Assembly (NCBI GenBank): GCA_001931905.2
Contig: MSJI02000621.1
Span: 1-36,613, forward strand
Direction: 5' to 3'
Source: Cladosporium sp. IMV 00045
Taxonomy: Eukaryota; Ascomycota; Dothideomycetes; Cladosporiales; Cladosporiaceae
Length of the DNA stretch: 36,613 nucleotides
The translations under genes and the position numbers were made by a program. The number at the start of each line of letters is the position of its first letter. Position 1 is the stretch's first letter. Of this stretch, positions 9,001-16,907 are shown piece after piece. The notes under the pieces are model-generated. The model was given only the letters and a program-made list of their open reading frames with translations, had not been told where the DNA came from and ran no database searches.

Positions 9001-10395
9001 CCCTTGCACACACTCTCTCACAGCCGAACGAAAAACGTCTTAGACCACAACTTGAACCGGGAAGTCGCCGATTCGGGCGTACGCTTTTTGTCATGGTCAG
9101 CCACCGGAAATCGACTGTACTCAGGGTCGTCTGACGGTACAGTTAAAATTTGGAACCCGTACCGCACAAGCCAAGACGCTCTCGTCAAAGACGTCGCAAC
9201 TTTCAACTCAGCCATCATATCCGGCGCCTTCAGCCCAGATCACAGGGATCTTCTCATTGGCGAAGAGCAAGGTCAGCTGAACCTCTTGGGTATTGATAGA
9301 GAAGCTCGATCGATCAGAGCTGCTAAGAAGTTCGATCTCTATCCGGCTCCGGTGCCTAAGAAAGCAGGTTCTGACGACAAGTTTGCACCAGCACGTGAAC
9401 TGTTGGATAATGGGGAGATTGAAATCAAACCAATGGGTGTCCTTCCCAGGAAACAAGCTGTCCAAGGACCGAACTACCACGGACCACTCATGAAACCGTC
9501 CGCCGAAGGGTTTGCTCGACTTTATGATGAGCGTCAAAGCGCTATGCTGAAGCAGGCTGAGGTGTCATCGACTATGCTAGACCACGACGATCCCCAAACC
9601 GAGAAAGCGATTAAGAATGCTGAAGCCAACATCAGGCAAATCGAAGAGGTATTCAAGAAAGCAGAGAGAAACAGCCGTGAGTATCAGATCCTCGAGCCTC
9701 TCGCCACAGAACATCAGAGAAAGCTACGAGAAGCCCGCCACGCCTACAAAAAGGATGCCCTAGTCAACGCAATGAAACGCTGCAAACTTGACTGCAACTA
9801 TCTACCAACCGCCGGCGATGACGACGGCGAAGCACCCGACTCCCAACATTCCCATCAGCGCATCCCTGCATCTCTCCGCTTTCAACACCCAACCTTAGAC
9901 GCTTCCGACCTGACCAATGCCGAGATCCAAGAAGCCGGTCTCACAAGCAAATGCTGCTCCTGCCTCGGGCCAGCAGCAAAACCCAAGCGCGGCCGCCTGC
10001 CGAAATGCGAGAAGTGCACCCTCACCCACGCCGGACTCACAGCTCGCTGCGAAAAATGCTTCGTCCCTATCCGCCCGAACCTCGAAGTCCAGCTCGCCTC
10101 GAAAAACTTCTGTCAGCGCTGTGAATTCCGCTGTCTCCGCTGCGGGCAGCTGGCTTCTGTCTCTCCTCGTGCTGATTTTGTGGAATGTGAGCCTTGTAGT
10201 GCGGTCTGGGAGGCGGGCGTTTTGGGGTATGAGTTGAAGAGTTTTGTCAAGTCGAAGGGTGGGAGTGATGAGAAATGTGAGCCGGTCATGGAGAGTCTGG
10301 ATCAGAGAACGGGTAGGCTGTTCGGCGACGAGGAGAGGGAGAGACTTGCTGGTGGGTGGAGGGTGGCGTTGGTTGATGGGTTTGTCGGAAAGTAG
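6025..10395 (+). CDS. Large SIM / Myb-like / WD40 (DWD box) / Cys-cluster protein, candidate CUL4-DDB1 substrate receptor
   Basis: One intronless frame of 1456 residues from ATG 6025; codons upstream in frame lack an ATG. Seen in order: residues 5-15 TIDLVSDSEDD, a hydrophobic core plus acidic/serine tail typical of SUMO-interacting motifs; a long basic, disordered region with PKKR/GRKRRK-type nuclear signals; 24-residue tandem repeats at 362-457; a Myb/SANT-like segment at about 465-515 (YTEEEDARLISLRDEH); WD40 blades from about 660 to 1100; the stretch IIAAGATDGKVYIWDKR at 969-985, a complete DWD/WDxR box used by DCAF proteins to bind DDB1; a charged helical region at about 1187-1255; and six closely spaced CxxC pairs at about 1308-1392, likely zinc-binding. 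By established knowledge DCAFs recruit substrates to CUL4-DDB1 ubiquitin ligases, and S. pombe Raf1/Neurospora DIM-9 are WD40 DCAFs in heterochromatin silencing. Assignment to that role is inference; a different nuclear WD40 protein is possible. Confidence 0.85.
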   Translation: MAHETIDLVSDSEDDISASQTAATTLKAFGVRKEKEISQKKRNVGTPPTITQKPHAQQQASGADKRNASPYTATNYQNLPPNASLADILRYGSTNASTLKSAPPAKAKQRSNPKPSPKTERRFGPLHEERLRRFQEFHNKEAERRGDKATESRVGLGANTPTKVSGTPLSSSLNLPRSGGEIRSTTAGAPVPPKRRPSSPAGGLAGPGRKRRKGDAQGKAEINDLPGTKQREEDGQDKPEIEDGMQAARRLSLAAMSPALGNGTSQPVSTRESVGSSAKVGHAEPKEEPTLQETAPSVESNHGLTVPKAATLEGTFSQPISISDSREPSPNVIPAKPTRGPELSKVGQTKLTQSHADQERDSSPDEIPAKPLIKTVKEDLPRSMQSSPDEVPATASSGIIESDLPGARESSPDEIPATAPSKIIGGDLPRPTQSSLGEVPATTPGKVIKPISGKKSGRGGNHGKSYTEEEDARLISLRDEHKVSWEVMPSYFSGRTQGSLAVHYYTTLKSKGRTLAKPKARKSHGLLPNQTTEASQHALYVATTDRPESSLSTRRVRTAPKNDGMVSWAAIKKARQAEHSASDIRRARQPHQNVRVSETDTPMTDAPSLVQSPPSSGLDLAYPASLDRILRSRELGSSGGRSWSSKARMKVSDELQNHVFDTLGPRRYFHGTPRDVTTLAWACDGNRFAAGAIAMDDEASMQYNGPNNLLLGDVEKNSLIELPEHHVPRPIITSSHNVNSLHAMRETQDPRLFKTVTAVEFSDDGNLLFSAGGDGVVRMYDTNMGVCLSSHKHRAEVSLLAKNPNGVLASACNLTDDGSISILRCDEERLSSVCEFGPSRADVQSSLPISPSALKWGSGTFSNFLLAGFMSESSDDDRLTAGEILLWDSTNGQKIDLPTVRNVFDVAWNPSPSSGSSLFAVAGARAGKRLRSTIECFAPNQGRASRVLQWDCPALDINDLIYCPHDDNIIAAGATDGKVYIWDKRFANRNQLPLHTLSHSRTKNVLDHNLNREVADSGVRFLSWSATGNRLYSGSSDGTVKIWNPYRTSQDALVKDVATFNSAIISGAFSPDHRDLLIGEEQGQLNLLGIDREARSIRAAKKFDLYPAPVPKKAGSDDKFAPARELLDNGEIEIKPMGVLPRKQAVQGPNYHGPLMKPSAEGFARLYDERQSAMLKQAEVSSTMLDHDDPQTEKAIKNAEANIRQIEEVFKKAERNSREYQILEPLATEHQRKLREARHAYKKDALVNAMKRCKLDCNYLPTAGDDDGEAPDSQHSHQRIPASLRFQHPTLDASDLTNAEIQEAGLTSKCCSCLGPAAKPKRGRLPKCEKCTLTHAGLTARCEKCFVPIRPNLEVQLASKNFCQRCEFRCLRCGQLASVSPRADFVECEPCSAVWEAGVLGYELKSFVKSKGGSDEKCEPVMESLDQRTGRLFGDEERERLAGGWRVALVDGFVGK
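7108..7395 (+). repeat. 72-bp (24-codon) tandem coding repeats, four copies
   Basis: Within the large WD40 gene, units at 7108-7179, 7180-7251 and 7252-7323 and a decayed fourth at 7324-7395 share the frame S-S-P-D-E-(I/V)-P-A followed by a spacer ending D-L-P-(R/G). Unit length is exactly 24 codons. Two further SPxxIPAKP-like cores lie upstream at irregular spacing (the SPNVIPAKP core near 7012 is one). SSPDE is a plausible site for proline-directed or acidophilic kinases. Copy number may vary between strains. Confidence 0.85.
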
Positions 10396-10694
10396 GTTTG
10401 AGACATTCAATGCGCTCTTCAGATGTGAGTCTCGCTGGGATGCTCAATGGAAGCTCTCGTGGTAAGACATGGGCTTCACTTCTGCAGGTATCCGATGTGA
10501 GTCTTTCTCCTCACCAGTCTCGTCTCACATGCTGCAACACCTCTTCTCGTCTGCATAAATTGTCTCCCTTTTCACTATTGCTCTTCTCTTTCTTTCATCT
10601 CATAATCACCTCGGCATACATCCTAGACCCCCTTTGACTACACTATCCACTCATCTAAAAAACCTCATCGGACCTGTCTGAACAGACCCTCACA
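10396..10694. promoter_or_regulatory. Intergenic, promoter of the GTPase gene
   Basis: A 299-base gap with a pyrimidine-rich run (about 10566-10600, tctcccttttcactattgct and on) and an A/C-rich leader before the ATG at 10695. It presumably also holds the 3' UTR of the preceding gene. No specific operator seen. Confidence 0.4.
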
Positions 10695-13410
10695 ATGAAC
10701 AAACACGACCATTCCAACAAGCGCAAGCGTGACACCGAAGATGCCGAAGAAGAACAGCCGTACAGCGAGACTCAGGAAGCCTTCCCCTTTCACCCAGCCT
10801 TCGACCCGCGCGTCGAAGAACTGAAGAGCAGCGCTACCCATCATATAAATGCGTTACTTCAGCATCTTGCAGGACATGCTTCAATTAGCGCGGCCTTGCG
10901 AAACATGAAAGGTAAAGCCGTCGACGCGACGAAGATGCGTGAACCGGATCGACTAATGATTGCGCTGGTGGGCGATACCGGTGCAGGTATGTGCATGCTC
11001 CCGCGAAATGTCAGAACAAGTGCTCACAAGTCCTAGGTAAGAGCTCTGTGCTCAATGCCGTCACGGACATCCCTGGGCTAGCCAGAGTGGTGGCCGGTGG
11101 CGAAAGCTGCACATCAGTGCCGACCATTTACCTGGATCGCCTGCCCCTGCAAAGCAAAGACAAACCCTACGCTGCCGGCGTCCGATATCTGACTATCGAG
11201 GACTGCTCGATCATGATGCAGGAGCTGCTCGACAACTACAACCTCTGGACCTTCGAGCAAGACAGGAACTGGCCGGCCGAAATGGAAAGCGAATACAGCC
11301 AATCTGCGTCTTCCGCGCTTCAAACGTTCCGGACTTTGTTCTGCCGGAAGGACGAGTTCTTCATCGAGGAAGCTGCCAGAGCATCTCTCGAGGAGGATTA
11401 CAATGCATTCGACAAGACTTTGCATGGCAGAATGGTTTCCTGGTGCCGTGAGCTGCTCGGTAATCACGTCAATCGTGGCGAAGATTATCACTTCGGGGAG
11501 TTCGATGATCTTGACGATCTGAGCGAGTTTGTCGATGAACTTACGCTCCCCTCGGAAGATTTTGTTGAACCACATCTTTGGCCGTTGGCCGAGAGAGTCA
11601 GGTAGGTCTCGTCCATATAGCTGAATGTTGCCAGCAACACTAACGATCTCTTAGCATCGGAGCACAGAGTTCAAGGGTGCTCAAATGGGTCACGATTGCA
11701 GACCTTGCAGGTAGGATCACAAGTCGTCCTTCAGCCTCTTCTCATACTAATTCGCTCTAGATGTGAGAGAGATTCACAAAGTTCGCGTGAAGGCTACTCA
11801 CAGACACATGTCGAAATGCGACGCCATGTGGTACGTCGCCAGCGTCGACCGCGTAATCACCGACCCAAGATTCGAGGGAGCGATGAGCGAGTGGGCTGAA
11901 CTTTTCCCTAACACTTTGGCCGTCGTCGTCACGAAGACTGATGGCGGGATTGACGACGCGTTGGCTAAGAAAATGCGGACGGCCAAGGAAGATGTAGAAC
12001 GGTACTTCACCTTGGGCAAGAGACTCAAAATTTTCGAGGCAATGGTCAAGGACAAGCGTGCGAGATCGATCCGCCTGAGGAAAAGCGGCTCAGCAGAGTT
12101 CTTCGCTCTTACAGCAGAAGTTGAAGAGCTCCAAACCGACATCGACAGAATCATTTCCGAGCGACTCTCCACCCTCATGGACGCTCGCAGTAGGTACATC
12201 ACGCGCCGGCTCCGGGAGGACAAGCAGAAGTATCTTCCTCAGGGAGTTGAACTTCCCGTCTTCTGCGTTTCCAACTCGCAGTACTTTGCCAACAAACAAG
12301 TCGACGGCGCAGACGTCAAACTCATAAATCCCACGGCCACTGGAATTCCTGCCCTGCGTGCATACGCTCTGGAACTCGCTGCTCCCGCGATCTGGCAGGA
12401 AATCAAAACACACCTCATCTTCCGCGTCGCTGGCTTCTTCCACGGCGCCTACTGCTGGGCCAAAGCAGACCACAAGGAGCATCGTGACGTCCTCATGAAA
12501 CGCATCAAGGCAGTGCAGAAACACTGGAAACCTCGTCAGTGACCCAGTATCCCAGGAGTTCCAGGCGTTGCTCGCCAACGAATTCATCAAAACACTGCGC
12601 GAAGACCAGAGACATTCTCTAGAAGGCGCCCTGGAAGCTTTCAGACTCATCTGCGAATGGAGAGCAGGTACCTTCCAAGCCTTCTTCCGCAAAGACGGCA
12701 AACACTCCACCAAAGCCGTGGGTAAAGAATGCTGGAATCAAATGTTCCTTCAGCACCAAACCGAACACTCCCTCCTCCCAGCGTGGGAGCGCGTCACGCC
12801 GCGCATGCAACACACCATCCGCAGCGCCGTCGACAAGATCTGCAAAGCGATCGAGGAGCTCCCCGACAAACTCGAAAAGGAGCCAGGCTCCGCGCCGCTG
12901 CCAGCGGACGCTTTCCAACAGATGTTCCAGGCGCACGTCGTCGGCATCGACGCCGCGCTCCAGCGCCGCAACAGATTTTACGAGCAGAGCCTGCGAAACA
13001 TCAAGCGCGACGCGACCGTCGACCAGCCTTCGGCGTACTTCACCAAGGCCATGGAGAGCGTTTACGAAAGCAACAAGCGCGTGGCAGGTGCAGGCTGCAC
13101 GACGAGGTGGAAAAACGCGCTGCACGGGCACCTGACCCTGCCGGACGCCAAGTCGCCTTTCAATGTTGCGATAAACGGACTGGGGTCAGCAATGAGGGGT
13201 GTGGCGAAAGCTTACGTGAACGGTGTTCGTCGGGACGTTGAGTCTATCATCGTAGATATCAGTGATCAGATGACTGACATTCTGGACGGCGGCGTGGAGA
13301 CGGAGGAAGAAGCGAGGGCTCGCAAGGCGCTGCTTCGTGAGCTGGAGGACACTATGCCGGAGATCAAGCGAATCGAAAGTGAGATCAAACTGCTTGATGG
13401 CAAGCGATGA
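10695..13410 (+). CDS. Dynamin-like nuclear GTPase (SLIP-GC type), frame break near 12534
   Basis: Exons 10695..10986, 11037..11601, 11655..11710 and 11761..about 12534, then a second frame to the stop at 13410. Residues 9-12 KRKR look like a nuclear signal. The P-loop GDTGAGKS (93-100) is rebuilt exactly across intron 1, which falls inside the codon for Gly98. SCTSVPT is a plausible G2 segment, and VVVTKTD gives G4 (TKxD). After introns 2 and 3 the expected G3 DxPG reads DLAD. The C-terminal part has the FFRKDGKHSTKAVGKECWN block and a helical end, as in fungal SLIP-GC-like GTPases. The frame open from 11763 ends at TGA 12540-12542, while the homologous-looking sequence continues one base out of phase from about 12535 (VSDPVSQEF). 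A 43-nt intron at 12513-12555 would also restore frame but has a weak donor and no good branch site. Total about 840 residues. No function is established for the fungal members. Confidence 0.8.
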
Positions 13411-13526
13411 GGTCGACGATATGTATTGGAGCCAGCATTTCCTGCAGAGAAAAAAGGTATTGCTAAATATCCATCAGTCTCATAATTCGATCCAATGTAC
13501 AGGCATGCTACTTTTATAAACAATGT

Positions 13527-13532
13527 AATAAA
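13527..13532 (+). terminator. Putative polyadenylation signal AATAAA
   Basis: AATAAA 117 bases after the GTPase stop codon, in the 233-base gap before the convergent dehydrogenase gene. Position and sequence fit a cleavage/polyadenylation signal, but fungal signals are loose and this is not proof. Confidence 0.4.
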
Positions 13533-13643
13533 ATCGTGCAACACCGAGACCAAACACCCAGCGCATGTATCGACGATCCTTTCTTCCACTTTCCAATCCC
13601 CAACACCCCTCTCTTTACACACCAACACACACCCATCGAATAT

Positions 13644-15191
13644 TTACAACTTACTCCTCAGCACCGCGCCCTCCAACCCCGCCTCCCCATCAAAAATCTC
13701 CCCCTCCAGCGCACGCGTATTAACATGCCTCGGCCCCAACTCCTCCACCCTCTCAACCCCCAAAAGCCGCATAGCAGTCTCCGTCTCGGCCTTGAGAATC
13801 TCCAACAAACGCTCCACGCCCGCCTCACCGCCCGCTCCCAGCGCGAACAGCGGCGCCCTCCCGAGTCCCACACCCTTCGCGCCCAGCGCCAGAGCTTTCA
13901 CCACGTCTGTACCGCGCTTTATCCCGCCGTCGACCCAGACTTCCAGTTTGGTGAGGACTTCCGGGCAGTACTTGCGGATTTCCAGCAGGGTGTGCAGGGC
14001 TGGGGGTGCGGTGTCGAGCGCGCGACCGCCGTGGTTGGAGAGGATTATGCCTTTGATTCGCGGGGAGTGGAGGGAGGCGAGGTGCGCGTCTTCGTGCGTT
14101 TGCACGCCTTTCAGGATGATGGGCAGGTGCGTGTGCTTCGCTAGCCAGGGCAGCGTGCTGCGCCAGGTGAGATCGGGCGCCGTGCCGGCGAAGAGGGCTT
14201 TGCCCACGCCGCCTTGTGCGGAGTCGGAGCGCGATGAGGCAGAGTCTGGTGATGGCGAGGTGCTGCTCGCGGACCCGGATTGCACGCCACTGCGCACGGG
14301 GAGGTTGGAGCCGACGTTCTTTTGCCGCTCGTCGTGCTCGCGTTTGCCGGGGACGGGGGCGTCGAGGGTCAGGCAGATGAATTTGATCTGTGGGATGGAA
14401 TTGATGCGTGCGAGCATGGCTTCGCTCTTGGAGCGGTCTTGCTGCACGTACAATTGCCAGCCGAAGAGTTGGCCCGGCGGGGAGTTGGCGACGATTTGCT
14501 CGGGGGTTTGCGAGGCGTTGGCGGAGATGAGCTGCATCGCGCCGTATTTTGCTGCTGCGTGCGCCATGCCTGCTTCGCCGGCTGGGTTGCCTAGGCGGGC
14601 CATGGCGGCGGGGGCGATGTAGAAAGGGACGTTGACTTTGTTGCCGAGCAGGGTTGTGGAGGTGTCGCAGTGGGTGCAGTCGACGAAGATGCGAGGGCGC
14701 AGGAGGATCTTGTTGTACACGGAGCCGTTGTAGGTTTTGCTGTAGAGGTTGTCGCTGGCGCTGTAATAGTATCCCCAGGCTTTTCTGTTGATGTTCTTGG
14801 TCGCGAGGTGTTCCAGGTCGTCGACGTTCAGGCACTCTTCGACCGTTTCCGGGTCCCATTCATCTTCTTGTACAACCTTTTGCTGGACTTGCTTGTCCGG
14901 TGCGCCGGCCTTGTCTTGTTCTGGGGATTTCTCTTCCTTCGGTAATGTGTTCTCGTCTATCTTTCCCAGTTTCGCTTCGGCAGGTAGACTGTCTTCCAGG
15001 GTTCCTGGGGGATGAATTGGATCGTATTCCTCAGTTGCGTCTGCGCCGGCCAATTGCAGGATGATTTTGCTGCCGCCAGGGTGCTCTGGAAGAAACTTGG
15101 TCACGTCCCATACATTGCCATAGAGGATGACCCAGCACGAGTCTGCGCTGTTGTGCTGCTTGACCTCGTCGTATGTGAATGTCTTCGCCAT
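13644..15191 (-). CDS. Cytochrome b5 / FMN-dependent 2-hydroxyacid dehydrogenase (flavocytochrome b2-like) with C-terminal SKL
   Basis: Single exon, 515 residues from the ATG at 15191 ([13 protein letters not shown]). Residues 1-75 form a cytochrome b5 domain with EHPGG (His37) and a second His at 60, the same 23-residue spacing as the haem ligands of yeast flavocytochrome b2. An acidic Lys/Gln-rich linker follows. The TIM-barrel FMN domain runs from about 115 to 480, with [10 protein letters not shown] carrying the catalytic His387 and Arg390, and [20 protein letters not shown] for phosphate binding. A Ser/Gly-rich loop near residues 285-320 corresponds to the flexible loop of b2. The family oxidises L-lactate or other L-2-hydroxy acids. 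The N-terminus shows no mitochondrial presequence and the last residues are LRSKL, a canonical PTS1, so a peroxisomal site is inferred rather than the intermembrane space of yeast Cyb2. Substrate is not determined by sequence. Confidence 0.93.
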   Translation of the reverse strand: MAKTFTYDEVKQHNSADSCWVILYGNVWDVTKFLPEHPGGSKIILQLAGADATEEYDPIHPPGTLEDSLPAEAKLGKIDENTLPKEEKSPEQDKAGAPDKQVQQKVVQEDEWDPETVEECLNVDDLEHLATKNINRKAWGYYYSASDNLYSKTYNGSVYNKILLRPRIFVDCTHCDTSTTLLGNKVNVPFYIAPAAMARLGNPAGEAGMAHAAAKYGAMQLISANASQTPEQIVANSPPGQLFGWQLYVQQDRSKSEAMLARINSIPQIKFICLTLDAPVPGKREHDERQKNVGSNLPVRSGVQSGSASSTSPSPDSASSRSDSAQGGVGKALFAGTAPDLTWRSTLPWLAKHTHLPIILKGVQTHEDAHLASLHSPRIKGIILSNHGGRALDTAPPALHTLLEIRKYCPEVLTKLEVWVDGGIKRGTDVVKALALGAKGVGLGRAPLFALGAGGEAGVERLLEILKAETETAMRLLGVERVEELGPRHVNTRALEGEIFDGEAGLEGAVLRSKL

Positions 15192-15841
15192 CTTGGGCCT
15201 GTTGTCAGGTGGTGTAATGACTGCAAGAAAAGAGATGGAAGGAATATGGCAGGTCAATTAGCGATACAGATGGGAGATATTGGTAGATAAGGGCATAGAG
15301 AAAAGACAACGATGGCTCGAAGTGTATTCCTACTGCTTTGGTCAGTCGAGGCGGAGAAATTGGGACATACTTCCCGAGGCGAGCAAACGTCGGCTTTTGA
15401 TTCCGCCAGTCAAACGCCTATCGTTGTGTAATCGGGCAAGCCATGATTGGCCCTCACATCACAAAACCCGGGCATGTAAGTGAGGTGAGGGTCGCCGTAA
15501 AGATAAATAAATACCTTAGAGGTATCATACACCCGCTGCTTCCATGGCATTGCAGAGCGTCTCGTGTCGAGAAGTGTAAGACACATCACTACATGTAGTT
15601 CAACTGCATCTCGCCTTCTCGCTGGCCACGTAAGCTCTTGGAAGGTAGGAAGGACAGCTGGTCTTTCGTCTTGTAGGTTGAATGCAAGGTAGGGTCAGGT
15701 AAGGTAGGTACACCTTGTGGTGGTGAGATTGCTTTCTTCTCAAAACAGAGCTCTATCAAGACCTCACTTCAAGCCAAAACTCTACGAAAGCCCTCGAATC
15801 ACAAACAAACAAAACAACTTGATCACCCTTGCACCGCCAAC
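15192..15841. promoter_or_regulatory. Shared divergent promoter region, dehydrogenase / HAD gene
   Basis: 650 bases between two divergently transcribed starts. Around 15640-15715 there are several AGGTAGG/AGGTAAGG-like direct repeats (ggaaggtaggaagg, gcaaggtagggtc, aggtaaggtaggt). An A/T-rich patch lies at 15498-15515 (ataaataaatacc). These could be activator sites and a core promoter element; which gene they serve cannot be told from sequence. Confidence 0.4.
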
Positions 15842-16597
15842 ATGATCTCCCTCGTCGCCTTCGACCTCGACGGCACCCTCGCCGAAAGCAAACAACCCCT
15901 CCAGGACTCCATGACCTCCGCCCTCGCCAACCTCCTCACCGTCGCCCACGTCGCCATAATCTCCGGTGGCGACTGGCCCCAATTCCAAACCCAAATCGCC
16001 TCCCGCCTCCCTGCCCACGCCGACCTGAGCAAACTCTGGCTGATGCCCACGACCGGCACGAAACTCTACACCTACAACACCACCTCCAAAGTCTGGGCGC
16101 CCGTATACGCCGAGCTCTTCACGCCCCAACAGCGCGCAGACATCATCGCCGCCTTCGACGCCTCCCTGCTCGCGACGAACTTCGTGCCCGAAAAAACCTG
16201 GGGCGAGCGCATCGAAGACCGCGGCAGCCAAATCACCTTCTCCGCGCTCGGCCAGCAAGCGCCCGTCCAAGCAAAATCAATCTGGGACCCCGATTTCGCC
16301 AAACGGCGGGTCATCCAGGCGGATTTGCGCGCCCGTCTGCCTGACCTGGAAATCAACATGGGCGGCGCGACGAGTATTGACGTCACGCAGAAAGGGGTCG
16401 ATAAGGGGTATGGGCTGAAGAGGTTGAGTGAGGCGAGTGGGATTGGGTTGGGGGAGATGGTTTTTGTGGGAGATGCGATTTTCCCGGGCGGGAATGATTA
16501 TCCGGCTAAGGAGATTGGGTTGAAGACCGTGTCTGTGAGGGATCCGGAGGGGACGTTGGCGGCTGTGGAGGGGATGGTGGCTTGTTTGGGGAAGTGA
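15842..16597 (+). CDS. HAD-IIB superfamily phosphatase / phosphomannomutase-like hydrolase
   Basis: Intronless, 251 residues from ATG 15842. Motif I is FDLDGTL with nucleophile Asp8 and Asp10, motif II is IISGG (Ser41), a Lys follows in the DVTQKGVDKGYG segment, and motif IV is GDAIFPGGNDYP (Asp211, Asn218-Asp219). The GGND form and the cap region place it in the HAD-IIB group that includes phosphomannomutases. It lacks the eukaryotic PMM signature sequences I would expect, so a sugar-phosphate phosphatase is equally possible. The block IEDRGSQITFSALGQ resembles bacterial HAD-IIB proteins more than Pmm1/Sec53, and the absence of introns would fit acquisition from bacteria; both points are from memory and unverified. 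The first two-thirds of the gene uses very C-rich synonymous codons and the last third switches to G-rich ones. Confidence 0.88.
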   Translation: MISLVAFDLDGTLAESKQPLQDSMTSALANLLTVAHVAIISGGDWPQFQTQIASRLPAHADLSKLWLMPTTGTKLYTYNTTSKVWAPVYAELFTPQQRADIIAAFDASLLATNFVPEKTWGERIEDRGSQITFSALGQQAPVQAKSIWDPDFAKRRVIQADLRARLPDLEINMGGATSIDVTQKGVDKGYGLKRLSEASGIGLGEMVFVGDAIFPGGNDYPAKEIGLKTVSVRDPEGTLAAVEGMVACLGK

Positions 16598-16907
16598 GGT
16601 GTTGCTTGCTGGGGACCATTGAAGGGGAGGAGTGAGTGTGGGGTTGGGAGGGCTGGGCTGGCAGGACTTGTGTTGTTAATGATGGGTGGTGAATGGCTGA
16701 TGAAGAAAGGAAAGCGGAATGGATCTTTGCCTGTTTTGATAGTTTTTGTTCTTGTTACACTCGTCAAGTCTACAATGATGAATAATAGACACTTACATAA
16801 CCCAACCGCCACCGAAACACTGAGAACGCCCTTCGCTATGCTGTGGAAAATCAAACGTCAAAAAATTTCGAACCTCCATGTCTTCATCGAACCTCATCAC
16901 TCAAGAA
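16598..16907. other. Intergenic between convergent HAD and RPC2 genes
   Basis: 310 bases that hold the 3' ends of both genes. G-rich on the left (16600-16700) and A/T-rich on the right (16740-16870). No gene, repeat or stem-loop that I can support. Confidence 0.4.

Noticed and set aside
12535..12555. 21-nt intron (GTCAGT...CAG) to fix the GTPase frame
   Set aside because: Too short to splice and its length is a multiple of three, so it would not restore the frame.
13495..14622. 375-codon plus-strand frame
   Set aside because: Antisense to the b5/FMN dehydrogenase; Ser/Pro/Arg-rich translation typical of a shadow frame.
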